From Methylomonas rapida (GTDB taxonomy: Bacteria; Pseudomonadota; Gammaproteobacteria; Methylococcales; Methylomonadaceae), in contig NZ_CP113517.1 in assembly GCF_024360925.2 (NCBI RefSeq), positions 744,001 to 808,000 on the forward strand: 64,000 nucleotides of DNA, read 5' to 3'. Of this stretch, positions 48,612-56,877 are shown piece by piece; within the stretch, counting starts at the first letter, position 1; every line of letters begins with the position of its first letter. Both the position numbers and the translations under genes were made by a program. A model generated the notes under the pieces. It searched no databases. It was not told the origin of the DNA and saw only the letters and a list, made by a program, of their open reading frames with translations.

Positions 48612-49680
48612 CATCGATCAAAGCCGCCGAAATTTCCTGAAAACCGGTGGGTTGCTGGCCTTGGGCAGCACCTTGCCTATCAGTCTGGTCGAACTGGCCT
48701 TTGCCGAATCCAGCCAGAATTTCACCTTTGCCTATATCTCCGACGCGCATATACAGCACATCAAAGGCAACCGCTTCGTCAGAAACTGGGACATGGGCTT
48801 GAGGCGCGCGGTGGCCGAGGCCAATCTGCTGACGCCTAAGCCCGATTTCGTGATGTTCGGCGGCGACCTGGCCCAACTCGGCAGCAAGGAAGAACTCGAT
48901 CACGGCGCCGAGATCATGTCCGCCCTGAAACATCCGGTCAAATACGTGATGGGCGAACACGATTATTATCTGGATTTGGGCGCCTATTGGGAAAAATTGT
49001 TCGGACCGCAGTACTACAGTTTCGAGCACAAGGGCGTGCATTTCGTAGTGTTGAACAGCATCCGCACTTACGACGACTGGACGCACAAGCGCTGGCCGAC
49101 TGCGGAGCAACGCATGCTGGAAATGGCCGGCCTGGACAATCCCAATGGTTCGCCGTTCATGGTCGGCGACGAGCAGCGCAAATGGCTGAAGGAAGACCTG
49201 GCCAAGGTCGCCAAGACCACGCCAATCGTAGTGTTCTCGCATTCGCCGCTGCAAAAAATCTACAAGGGCTGGAATTTCTGGACCGAGGACGCCGAGCAGA
49301 TTCAAGCCTTGCTGAAGCCTTTCAAAAAGGTTTCGGTGATCTACGGTCACGTGCATCAGATTCAATACAACCAGATCGGCAACATCAGCTTCAACTCGGT
49401 GATGGCGACCGCCTGGCCGTGGCCTTATCCGCAAAGCTATGCCCAGGCCGAGCAATACCTGCCGAAACTGACGGTACCGATGAATCGTGCCGATCCGTTC
49501 TTCGAGCGCGACGCCACCGGCTGGCAATTCATCAATGTCGCCAATGGCAACGTCGATGTGAATTTCACGCTATACAACAATAGCGATCGAACGGTGCGTT
49601 TCGACACAGTGAAAAAACAGCCGCGGGATCAGGCATATCAGGACGAAAAAGCCCGCATCAACCCGCAACGCCATTACTAA
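48604..49680 (+). CDS. Tat-exported calcineurin-like metallophosphoesterase
   Basis: This 358-residue protein has a twin-arginine signal (SRRNFLKTGGLLALGSTLPI) and the metallophosphoesterase metal motifs: YISDAHI, FGGDLA, MGEHDYY (in place of the usual GNHD), VFSHSPL and GYHGVH-like YGHVHQ. The ATG at 48604 follows AAAGGAGG; the fold needs folded export with metal in place. The Asn of GNHD is replaced by Glu, which is unusual and could alter metal binding or activity. It is encoded between a dihaem peroxidase and a cytochrome c. Confidence 0.92.
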   Translation: MSNIDQSRRNFLKTGGLLALGSTLPISLVELAFAESSQNFTFAYISDAHIQHIKGNRFVRNWDMGLRRAVAEANLLTPKPDFVMFGGDLAQLGSKEELDHGAEIMSALKHPVKYVMGEHDYYLDLGAYWEKLFGPQYYSFEHKGVHFVVLNSIRTYDDWTHKRWPTAEQRMLEMAGLDNPNGSPFMVGDEQRKWLKEDLAKVAKTTPIVVFSHSPLQKIYKGWNFWTEDAEQIQALLKPFKKVSVIYGHVHQIQYNQIGNISFNSVMATAWPWPYPQSYAQAEQYLPKLTVPMNRADPFFERDATGWQFINVANGNVDVNFTLYNNSDRTVRFDTVKKQPRDQAYQDEKARINPQRHY

Positions 49681-49699
49681 CCGCGACAGGAGCAAGGTC

Positions 49700-50101
49700 A
49701 TGACTTCATTGAAAACTATCATGTTGACGCTGGCGCTGGGCGCGCTGCCGCTTGTATCCAGCGCCGACGAATTCACCCCTGAGGATGAACAGCGCTGGCA
49801 ACAGCAGTTCATGGACGTCGTCAAGCAGGGCAGGGAACTGTGGACCAGTCCAACGCTGGGCAGCAACGGCGTCGCCTGCGCCCAGTGCCACCCCAACGCC
49901 GCTAATACCCATCCGGAAACCTATCCCAAATTCCAGAAGCAGATCGGCAAGGTGATCCCTTTGTGGGAGATGATCAACTGGTGCCTGCGCAATCCGCTGG
50001 AAGGCACGCCGCTGGCGGCAGACGATCCCAAGATGATCGCGATGCAAGCCTATGTGACCTACGAGCGGCGCGGTGTTAAACTGGAGCCCGGTAAACATTG
50101 A
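49700..50101 (+). CDS. periplasmic mono-haem cytochrome c
   Basis: This 133-residue protein has a signal peptide (MLTLALGALPLVSSA) and one haem site, CAQCH (60-64), followed by NAANTHPETYPKFQKQIGKVIPLWEMINWCLRNP. The Trp-x(n)-Cys-Leu-Arg-Asn-Pro segment is shared with SoxA-like and related cytochromes. Met residues after it could be the sixth haem ligand. It lies 19 bases after the phosphoesterase gene and probably passes electrons to the dihaem peroxidase. Confidence 0.88.
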   Translation: MTSLKTIMLTLALGALPLVSSADEFTPEDEQRWQQQFMDVVKQGRELWTSPTLGSNGVACAQCHPNAANTHPETYPKFQKQIGKVIPLWEMINWCLRNPLEGTPLAADDPKMIAMQAYVTYERRGVKLEPGKH

Positions 50102-50128
50102 CGCCACCGGCACTGCGGGAGAGTAATC

Positions 50129-50596
50129 ATGAAAGGCAACGAGCAAGTCATTGCGCATTTAAACGAACTTTTGGCCGGCGAATTGACCGCCATCGACCAG
50201 TATTTCATTCATTCCCGGATGTATGAAAACTGGGGCTTCGGCAAGCTTTACGAGCGCATCGCCCACGAAGTGCAGGACGAAACCAACCACGCCGATGCCT
50301 TGATCAAGCGCATCCTGTTTCTGGAAGGCACGCCGGACTTGAGCAAACGCGAGCCGCTGAATGTCGGTCACACGGTCGAGGAAATGCTGAAAAACGATCT
50401 GTCCCTGGAATTAAAAGTGGTGCAGGATTTGCGAAACGTGATGGCGTTTTGTGAGTCGGTACAGGATTACCAAACCCGCGAAATCCTCCAGGTGATGCTG
50501 GAAGACACCGAACACGACCACGCTCATTGGCTGGAGCAGCAACTGGGGGTGATCGAGCGCATCGGCCTGCAAAACTATCTGCAGTCGCAGCTTTAA
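50129..50596 (+). CDS. bfr: bacterioferritin lacking the haem-ligand methionine
   Basis: This 155-residue four-helix protein is a bacterioferritin that stores iron in a 24-mer shell. The dinuclear iron ligands are all present: Glu18, Glu51, His54, Glu94, and Glu and His in the TEHDHAHWLE segment. The residue that binds haem between subunits, Met52 in E. coli, is Thr here (QDETNHAD). It would therefore oxidise and store iron but probably not bind haem as a homodimer. It follows the cytochrome c gene by 27 bases and may share its transcript. Confidence 0.93.
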   Translation: MKGNEQVIAHLNELLAGELTAIDQYFIHSRMYENWGFGKLYERIAHEVQDETNHADALIKRILFLEGTPDLSKREPLNVGHTVEEMLKNDLSLELKVVQDLRNVMAFCESVQDYQTREILQVMLEDTEHDHAHWLEQQLGVIERIGLQNYLQSQL

Positions 50597-50645
50597 TCAA
50601 TCTGTGACCGAGTCATCCCGAACAAGCTGGGAAGAGTTGTAACCT

Positions 50646-50706
50646 GTGCGATAGCTAAAGCAATCGCACCCCCCTGGGGCGGGAGGGAAAAAGCTTTAGC
50701 TTTTTC
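50646..50706. repeat. two-hairpin repeat unit after bfr
   Basis: GTGCGATAGCTAAAGCAATCGCAC is followed after 20 bases by GAAAAAGCTTTAGCTTTTTC. The same pair of hairpins occurs at 11352-11409. The second stem with flanking A and T runs could terminate transcription from either side. Confidence 0.6.
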
Positions 50707-50865
50707 AAGCGCCCATCATGACTTTCAGCGTAATCCAACATTGCGCATAGGTGGTGTGCTTGCTTGGGTTGCCGCCTGCTTAATTTGCATAATTTTTCAA
50801 TGGAAATGTAATCCAGCCCAGTGCGGCCTTGTGTTCGCACGTTGATGCAACACAACGAGATAGCC

Positions 50866-51607
50866 ATGTCCCAAACCGATGCTCTTTTGCAAGCGGTTCG
50901 AGAAATCGAACCCATCTTGCGTCAATATGCCGCCGAGGCAGAGCAAGAGCGTAAGCTCTCTGTCCCCGTGGCCAAGGCGTTTAAGGATGCCGGCCTTTAT
51001 CGCTTGTGGCGGCCTAAGGCCTTGGGCGGCTTCGAACGGGACCCGGTCTCCGGCTTGCGCGTTATCGAAGCCGTCTCCCGCATCGACAGCGCGGCCGGCT
51101 GGAACTTGCAAATCGCCGTCGCGCACGATCTGTTCGCGCCTTGGTTTGGTGATAAAGCCGCGGCCGAGATTTTTCATGCCGATGCCATTCCGGTCGGCGC
51201 CTTCAACCCGCCGCGCCTAGCGATTCCAGTCGAAGGCGGCTATCGCATTTCCGGACGAACGCCGTTCGTCAGCGGGACGCACCATGCCAGCGTCTACTTG
51301 GGTTTTGCCAAGGTTCACGACGTCGGCGACGAACCTCCGGACATCCGGTTGATCGCGGTTCCCGCATCGGAAGCCATCATCATCGGGCTTTGCTTACACC
51401 CAACACGACTTCACGCCCAACATTCGCAATCACTGGATCAAAAACTACGAATATTCCCGGAAATTCCAGGCCGACTTCGCCGCCGAAGGCAATGCCTTTT
51501 TGTGTGAGGCCCGCATGGCTGAAAACGGCTGGTTCAAGGGTCATGCCGAGCGCAAAACCTTGGTCAGATTTTTATATCTCGTAGAACACAATGCCGCCTT
51601 GGCGTAG
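50866..51607 (+). pseudogene. chimeric remnant: acyl-CoA dehydrogenase-like 5' part joined to the 3' end of another gene
   Basis: The first 170 codons encode an acyl-CoA dehydrogenase/flavin monooxygenase-like N-terminus (AVREIEPILRQYAAEAEQER, LYRLWRPKALGGFERDP, GYRISGRTPFVSG, IRLIAVPASE). Similarity stops at about 51375, two-fifths into the expected length. In the next frame from about 51371 to the stop at 51607 runs a protein-like sequence (FAYTQHDFTPNIRNHWIKNY, AERKTLVRFLYLVEHNAALA) that I could not assign and that does not belong to the same family. The pattern suggests a deletion that fused two genes out of frame. Neither part should be functional. Confidence 0.7.
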
Positions 51608-51689
51608 GCTTGATCGAGCAGTTATTGCGATTGTCGCAAAGCGCGTGCTATAAGATTGGCCTATTCGACACACTCCAGGGGGAACAAAC

Positions 51690-52079
51690 ATGACATCACC
51701 ATTCCGTGCGCTTGGGCTAGCGTTAGCCTGCTCGGCCTTGGCATTAAGCATTCAGTCTGCGCATGCCGAAGAATCCGCGGCGAAATTTTCACGCGAATCG
51801 TTATTGAATAAACGGGTAGCTCTGGAGTCGAATGACATTGACGCCCGCGTCATCCGGGTTCGTTTCCCCAAGGGCTTTAAAACCCCACTGCATACTCACG
51901 AAGGGCCAGGGCCGCGTTACGTGCTGAAAGGAAAGCTCAAGGTCGAGGATGACGGCCAAAGCCATACCTATGTTCCGGGCGATGTATTCTGGGAAACGGG
52001 CAAGGAAATGACGGTGGAGAATATTGGCCGCGGGGAAGCTGAAATCATTATTTTTGAAATGGCTGCCGCGAAAAAATAA
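51690..52079 (+). CDS. exported cupin-domain protein
   Basis: This 129-residue protein has a signal peptide (ALGLALACSALALSIQSAHA) and a single cupin barrel with metal-site motif TPLHTHEGPGPRYVLKGKLKVEDDG and VPGDVFWETGKE. Periplasmic single-cupin proteins bind metal or small ligands, but the substrate cannot be inferred. A good GGGGGA precedes the ATG. It stands alone between the pseudogene and the convergent sigma-54 regulator. Confidence 0.87.
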   Translation: MTSPFRALGLALACSALALSIQSAHAEESAAKFSRESLLNKRVALESNDIDARVIRVRFPKGFKTPLHTHEGPGPRYVLKGKLKVEDDGQSHTYVPGDVFWETGKEMTVENIGRGEAEIIIFEMAAAKK

Positions 52080-52167
52080 CTCGAGCCCAGGGCTGAGTCG
52101 GGGCTGAATCATCTTGCAGAGTACTTTGCTGAGTTCTGGCGGTGCTTAGTTCTGTTGCGCTGCGGCC

Positions 52168-53724
52168 TCATTTGAATTGATTGGCGCTGATGCCGTGTTT
52201 TTTCAATTTTCCATAGACTGCGCGCGTGGTCAGGCTCATATCGGCGGCGACTTGTCTGACGTCGCCGCGATGGCATTGTAGGGCTTTTTTCAGATATTGC
52301 TGCTCCGCTTCGTCGAGGACTCGCTGTTTGTGTGCATGCCAGTCGCCGGTCGGCACGGGTGCTGGTATTGCCTGATTGTCCAATTCCAATTGCGCCAATT
52401 CACCACCTTTACAAAACAGCACACTGCGTTCCAGCGTGTTTTCCAGTTCCCGTACATTGCCAGGCCAAGAATAAGCGCGGATTTGTCCCATCACCTCACG
52501 GCTGACCGATTGAACCAGTTTGCCGTATTTCTCGTTCAGGCGCTTCAGGATCAGTTGCACCAGATGCGGCAAATCTTCCGGGCGCTGTGCCAGCGGCGGA
52601 ATCCATAGCCGAACCACGTTCAGGCGGTAAAACAAATCCTGTCGGAACGAACCTTGCTCGGCATGATGTTCCAATATCCGGTTGCTGGCCGAGACGATGC
52701 GGACGTCGACGCTCAATGTGTGTTTGCCGCCGACGCGTTCCATCTCACCTTCCTGCAACACCCTGAGCAAGCGGGTTTGCGCGGCCGCCGACAGGCTATC
52801 GACTTCATCCAGAAACAAGGTGCCGCCTTCGGCGCGCTCGAAGAAGCCTTGATGAACTTCTATGGCGCCGGTGAACGCGCCTTTTTCATGGCCGAACAGT
52901 GCGCTTTCGATCAGACTTTCCGGTATTGCGCCGCAGTTGATCGCGACGAAGGGTTTATGACCGCGGTCGCTCATCGCATGCAGCGCGCGGGCGATCAGTT
53001 CCTTGCCGACGCCGGTTTCCCCGTTGATCAGCACGGTGGCCTTGGTCGGAGCCACGACTTCGATTTGCTGCAACACTTTTTGCATGGCGGGCGATTTGGC
53101 AACGATGGCTGGCGCCGGCTTGGCGGCATGCTGTCTGGGTTTGTTCCACCAGACGTTGCGCATGCGCTCTTCGATGCGAGAATGCAGTTCGGCCATTTCC
53201 TGCTTGTCTTGCGGACGTTGTTCGCGCCAGTATTCCAGGCCGGGTTTATCGGCCGTGCCGGTGGGGTTGGTGTGAATGCAGACTTCACAGCCGCCCTCTT
53301 GCTTGGCGATGCTCTTGCGGATTTCCACCTTGGCATAGCCAAAATTGCGCGCGGCGATGCCGCCGAAGACGCTGGAGGTCATCCGGCACAGTTCCGGGAA
53401 ATTGGTCACACCGTCTCCGAACGGGCAGCGGCTATTGACCACGCTGATCGTATCGCTCTCCACCGATGTCAGCGAGAAATTGCCGCCGATGTGGTTTTTC
53501 AGCGCCAGAATCAGATCGATGTAATCTACCCTGTTCAACTCGCCGTCGCGGCGGAATTCGTCGCGATAGGTTTGCTCGAAATAAAGCCCGGCGCTTTTAG
53601 CAATGCGTTCGATTAGTGATTCGCAATAGTCGCCGCCTTCCTGTTCGCAGGCATGCATGAGCTCCAAAATGAAGGTTTGCAGAAAAAAGACCGGCGAAAT
53701 TTGCGAAAAATCTTGGTTGTCCAT
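52168..53724 (-). CDS. sigma-54-dependent transcriptional activator with four-cysteine N-terminal sensor domain
   Basis: This 518-residue regulator has a C-terminal Fis-type helix-turn-helix ([22 protein letters not shown]), a central AAA+ domain with Walker A GETGVGKE (235-242) and the sigma-54 loop GAFTGA (282-287), and an N-terminal sensor of about 190 residues. The sensor has Cys100 (SRCPFGDG), Cys113 and Cys146/Cys149 (GGCEVC), which fits methanogen-output-domain (MOD1) type proteins; the cysteines may hold a metal or Fe-S cluster. It lacks a response-regulator receiver. The divergent operon starting at 53948 has a sigma-54 promoter and is its likely target. Confidence 0.93.
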   Translation of the reverse strand: MDNQDFSQISPVFFLQTFILELMHACEQEGGDYCESLIERIAKSAGLYFEQTYRDEFRRDGELNRVDYIDLILALKNHIGGNFSLTSVESDTISVVNSRCPFGDGVTNFPELCRMTSSVFGGIAARNFGYAKVEIRKSIAKQEGGCEVCIHTNPTGTADKPGLEYWREQRPQDKQEMAELHSRIEERMRNVWWNKPRQHAAKPAPAIVAKSPAMQKVLQQIEVVAPTKATVLINGETGVGKELIARALHAMSDRGHKPFVAINCGAIPESLIESALFGHEKGAFTGAIEVHQGFFERAEGGTLFLDEVDSLSAAAQTRLLRVLQEGEMERVGGKHTLSVDVRIVSASNRILEHHAEQGSFRQDLFYRLNVVRLWIPPLAQRPEDLPHLVQLILKRLNEKYGKLVQSVSREVMGQIRAYSWPGNVRELENTLERSVLFCKGGELAQLELDNQAIPAPVPTGDWHAHKQRVLDEAEQQYLKKALQCHRGDVRQVAADMSLTTRAVYGKLKKHGISANQFK

Positions 53725-53769
53725 GATGCTTCAATGAGTGAAATTTTATTTCACTCATTGAAGCATCAT
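53723..53769. promoter_or_regulatory. perfect 22-bp inverted repeat overlapping the regulator start codon
   Basis: ATGATGCTTCAATGAGTGAA-type arms of 22 bp, separated by 3 bases, form a perfect palindrome. The inner end covers the regulator ATG. It is 68 bases upstream of the -24 element at 53837, the usual place for an enhancer-binding activator site. It could be the activator's operator for both genes, or an mRNA hairpin that hides the regulator start. Confidence 0.7.
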
Positions 53770-53808
53770 TTCCTTGTTAGGCCAAGTGCATGTTTCTAAG
53801 TCTTTGAT

Positions 53809-53825
53809 CAAGAATGTGATTCTTG
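53809..53825. promoter_or_regulatory. 17-bp palindrome next to the sigma-54 promoter
   Basis: CAAGAAT-GTG-ATTCTTG is a perfect palindrome ending 11 bases before the -24 element. It may bind the divergent activator or another regulator. Confidence 0.45.
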
Positions 53826-53836
53826 TTTTTTGATAT

Positions 53837-53851
53837 TGGCCCAAGGATTGC
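53837..53851 (+). promoter_or_regulatory. sigma-54 (-24/-12) promoter
   Basis: TGGCCCAAGGATTGC matches the TGGCAC-N5-TTGC consensus with one mismatch and has the required GG-N10-GC spacing. Transcription would begin near 53863, 85 bases before the DUF938 gene. Confidence 0.75.
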
Positions 53852-53947
53852 GGTAGATTTGCGGAAGCCGTGTGGCGCGGTTTTCAAACTTTGCCGGCAA
53901 CAGCCGGCGAGACTTATAACGACAACACATCTTTCGAGGAAAACACC

Positions 53948-54607
53948 ATGAGCAATGACAGGCCGCCTTTGAATCCACATCCACTCAGCGAATACGTGGC
54001 TTGGGCCGGTAACCGCAACCGGGAGCCGATTCTGGGCGTATTGAAGGAAAAACTGCCCAAAGATCCGGGCCGCGTGCTGGAAATGGCCAGCGGTAGCGGT
54101 ATGCATATCAACTATTTCGCCCCGCATTTCGAACACCTGCATTTTCATCCGACCGACAAGGATCAGGAAGTGTTCGACAATATCAAACAGCTGAAGATGG
54201 ATCATGGCAACGATAATATCGCCGATCCAGCTCACTTGGATTTAACCGACCCGAATACCTGGTTCAATCCGGGGGATAAAAACAGCTTCGATGCGATTTT
54301 CTGCATCAACATTTTTCAGGTCGCGCCGATTTCGATTGCCGACGGTATGATGGAATGTGCTTCCCATTTATTGAGCGACGACGGTGTTTTGCTGATTTAC
54401 GGTCCGTTCAAGGTCGAAGGGCGTTTTACCACCGAATCGAATCAGGCGTTCCATGACACCTTGTCGTCCTACGAAGTACCGGAGTGGGGCTTGAAAGACG
54501 TCGCCGATTTGAAAAAGGCTGCGGCCAATCACGGCATGGAACTGAAGGAGATCATCGATATGCCGGCCAATAATTTCACGCTGGTATTCGGACGGGTAGG
54601 AGCATGA
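53948..54607 (+). CDS. DUF938 SAM-dependent methyltransferase-like protein
   Basis: This 219-residue protein has the class I methyltransferase motif RVLEMASGSGMHINYFAPHF with motif II-like LHFHPTDKDQE, and FDAIFCINIFQVAPISI and GVLLIYGPFKVEGRFT, all typical of DUF938. The substrate is unknown. The ATG follows GAGGAAAACACC. It is the first gene of a four-gene unit driven by a sigma-54 promoter and overlaps the SDR gene by 4 bases. Confidence 0.92.
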   Translation: MSNDRPPLNPHPLSEYVAWAGNRNREPILGVLKEKLPKDPGRVLEMASGSGMHINYFAPHFEHLHFHPTDKDQEVFDNIKQLKMDHGNDNIADPAHLDLTDPNTWFNPGDKNSFDAIFCINIFQVAPISIADGMMECASHLLSDDGVLLIYGPFKVEGRFTTESNQAFHDTLSSYEVPEWGLKDVADLKKAAANHGMELKEIIDMPANNFTLVFGRVGA

Positions 54608-55338
54608 CTGCCGCAGGCGCTGCCCTGGTACTGGGCGTCGGTCCGCAACAGGGACTGGGCGCGGCATTGGCGAGGCGTTTTGCGGCGGAAGGTCTCCATG
54701 TCGTCATCGCTGGGCGTAGTCCGGAAAAGTTGCAGCAGGTCGCCAATGCCATTTTCGCCAACGGCGGCGTGGCGACCCCGCTGGTTGCAGACGCCACCGT
54801 CGAGGGCGATGTCCAACGCTTGCTGGATGAGGCGGTCTTGGTTGGCGGGACGCTGGAAATCGCCGCTTATAACGTAGATAGTAACCAGTCAGCGCCGTTA
54901 TTGGATACCGATGTGGACATGTTTGCCGGCTTGTGGCGGCAGAACAGTCTCGGTGCTTTTTTGTTCGGCCGTGAAGCCGTGAAACACATGTTGCCGCAAG
55001 GACGCGGCACGCTGATTTTTACCGGCGCCACTGCATCGTTGCGCGCCAGGCCACCGTTTACCGCTTTTGCCGCCGCCAAAGCCGCGGTCAGGGCGTTGGC
55101 GCAAGGCATGGCCCGCGAATTCAGCCCGCAAGGCATTCATGTGGTGCATGCGATCATAGATGGCGTGATCGACGGTGACCGCGCGCGCAGCCAATTCCCG
55201 CAGTTCGTGGCCGGCAAAGGCCTGGATGGATTGATGCGGCCGGAGGCGATCGCGGAAACCTATTGGCAGTTACATTGCCAGCATCCCAGTGCCTGGACCC
55301 ATGAAATCGATTTGCGGCCATTCAAGGAGCCTTTCTGA
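54604..55338 (+). CDS. short-chain dehydrogenase/reductase
   Basis: This 244-residue Rossmann protein has the cofactor loop LVLGVGPQQGLGAALARRFA (an atypical GxxxGxG with Gln), NNAG equivalent replaced by AYNVDSN, and FTGATASLRARPPFTAFAAAKAAVRALAQGMA. The catalytic Tyr of YxxxK is replaced by Phe (FAAAK), so reductase chemistry may be changed or lost, as in some SDR relatives that bind but do not turn over. It overlaps both neighbours, with the DUF1326 gene starting at its stop codon. Confidence 0.9.
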   Translation: MTAAGAALVLGVGPQQGLGAALARRFAAEGLHVVIAGRSPEKLQQVANAIFANGGVATPLVADATVEGDVQRLLDEAVLVGGTLEIAAYNVDSNQSAPLLDTDVDMFAGLWRQNSLGAFLFGREAVKHMLPQGRGTLIFTGATASLRARPPFTAFAAAKAAVRALAQGMAREFSPQGIHVVHAIIDGVIDGDRARSQFPQFVAGKGLDGLMRPEAIAETYWQLHCQHPSAWTHEIDLRPFKEPF

Positions 55339-55949
55339 TGACGACTCAACATCCCGCCTGGCGGCTGCAAGGCCGCTATTTCGAAACCTGTAATTGCGAA
55401 GTGGCTTGCCCGTGCATCTGGCTGCAGCCACCTAGCGAAGGTGAATGCAAATTGCTGGTAGCCTGGCATATCGAGCAAGGGCATCTGGGCGAACAAGGCC
55501 TGGATGGCTTGAACGTAGCCCTGGCCTGCCATGCCCCGGATAACATGATCAAGGGCGGCTGGAGCGCGGCCTTGTATCTGGATGAACGTGCCGACGACCG
55601 GCAAACCGCAGCGCTGACGCAAATCTTCACGGGTCAGGTTGGCGGCCATCCCAGTGTGTTGCTGGGCTTGGTCAGCAATGTTTGGGGCATACGGAAAGTG
55701 AAAATCGACTACCACGAACAAGGTGACCATCGCAGTTTGTCGATTCCCGAGATTGCCGAAGCCGAGATCAAGAGCATTCAAGGCATTACGGGCGGCGAGT
55801 CATCGATCGGTACACCGCCGCTCTGCGTGGTGCCCAGTCATGCGGCCACAGTAGCCAAGTCGTCTTTATACCGTTACCGCGATCATGGTCAGGACTGGGA
55901 ATTCTCCGAGCGAAACGGCTTTCATTCGCCTTTTGTCTACCAACCCTGA
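55338..55949 (+). CDS. DUF1326 cysteine-rich protein
   Basis: This 203-residue cytoplasmic protein has the DUF1326 signature ETCNCEVACPCIWL (Cys18, 20, 24, 26), which could bind a metal ion, then ECKLLVAWHIEQG and the long beta body ending SNVWGIRKVKIDYHEQG. A further Cys is in TPPLCVVPS. The function of DUF1326 is not established. The gene starts on the SDR stop codon and is followed 5 bases later by a DUF2182 membrane protein; DUF1326 and DUF2182 often occur together. Confidence 0.92.
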   Translation: MTTQHPAWRLQGRYFETCNCEVACPCIWLQPPSEGECKLLVAWHIEQGHLGEQGLDGLNVALACHAPDNMIKGGWSAALYLDERADDRQTAALTQIFTGQVGGHPSVLLGLVSNVWGIRKVKIDYHEQGDHRSLSIPEIAEAEIKSIQGITGGESSIGTPPLCVVPSHAATVAKSSLYRYRDHGQDWEFSERNGFHSPFVYQP

Positions 55950-55954
55950 GCCTG

Positions 55955-56704
55955 ATGTCGGCGAAAATAGGTGTGGTAATTGCTGCACTGCTGGCTGGCG
56001 CCTGGGGTTTTTTAATGATTCAGGCCTGGCAAATGCGCCATCTGCCGATGACGGAGATGTGGATGGCGCCGGCGGGCTCGATTGCTTGGCGCTTGCTTGA
56101 TTTTGCCTGGGTGTTTGGCATGTGGGCGGTGATGATGGCGGCCATGATGTTGCCAACGGCTCTGCCGATGCTAAACATTTTTGCGCGCTATTGCCAACGC
56201 GACCCTGGCAGCTCCGAGCTGAAAACCTTTGGTTTCATTGCCGGCTATTTGGCGGTCTGGATCTTGTTCAGCCTGGGCGCCACTGTTTTGCAATGGCTGT
56301 TTCACACCTGGGCCTGGCTGTCGCCGATGATGGACAACCACCAACCTCTCTTGGCGACAGTCATATTTTTTCTGGCCGGGCTATATCAGTTCACCGTTTA
56401 CAAGAATGCCTGTCTGCATCATTGTCGAACCCCCATCGGTTACCTTTTGAGCCACTGGCGGCCAGGCATGCGCGGAGCGGTACAAATCGGTTTCCGACAC
56501 GGCTGGTCTTGCCTTGGGTGTTGCTGGGCTCAAATGTTGATCATGTTCGCGGTGGGCGTGATGAATGTGTTGGGCATGCTATTGGTCACCCTGCTGGTGA
56601 TCATTGAAAAATACGCGCCTGTCGATGCGAACAAGCTTAGCCGTGGCATCGGAGCGTTGTTTCTGCTGGCCGGTTTTTACAATTTGTGGCAGGCAACGGT
56701 CTGA
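55955..56704 (+). CDS. DUF2182 metal-binding-type integral membrane protein
   Basis: This 249-residue protein has about six membrane helices and the DUF2182 marks: MWAVMMAAMMLPTALPML, LYQFTVYKNACLHHCRTPIGYLL, and FRHGWSCLGCCWAQMLIMFAVGVMN. His and Cys clusters (CLHHC; CLGCC) suggest metal binding in the membrane. It is the last gene of the sigma-54-controlled unit and the natural partner of the DUF1326 protein. Confidence 0.93.
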   Translation: MSAKIGVVIAALLAGAWGFLMIQAWQMRHLPMTEMWMAPAGSIAWRLLDFAWVFGMWAVMMAAMMLPTALPMLNIFARYCQRDPGSSELKTFGFIAGYLAVWILFSLGATVLQWLFHTWAWLSPMMDNHQPLLATVIFFLAGLYQFTVYKNACLHHCRTPIGYLLSHWRPGMRGAVQIGFRHGWSCLGCCWAQMLIMFAVGVMNVLGMLLVTLLVIIEKYAPVDANKLSRGIGALFLLAGFYNLWQATV

Positions 56705-56771
56705 GTAAGTGGGAAAAAACCATATTGGGATGGGAATCCTGGCTGGATTACTCTGAAAGTAGCAAAATGTG

Positions 56772-56873
56772 AGGGTGCGGTTGCTTGTTGGACAGGCGTC
56801 GGCGGCAAGGATGCCGCCGTCGAGCCTACATGGATGTATTCACGGCGGCCTGTCCGGCAAGCAACCTTACCCT
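56772..56873. repeat. 102-bp palindromic element with nested hairpin
   Basis: Outer arms AGGGT-N2-GGTTGCTTG-N2-GGACAGGC and their reverse complement (26 bases each, two 2-base mismatches) enclose a nested GGCGGC-AAGGAT-GCCGCC hairpin and a GAGCCTACATGGATGTATTC segment. The stretch 56705-57056 (352 bases) holds only repeats. Confidence 0.75.
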
Positions 56874-56877
56874 GAAG

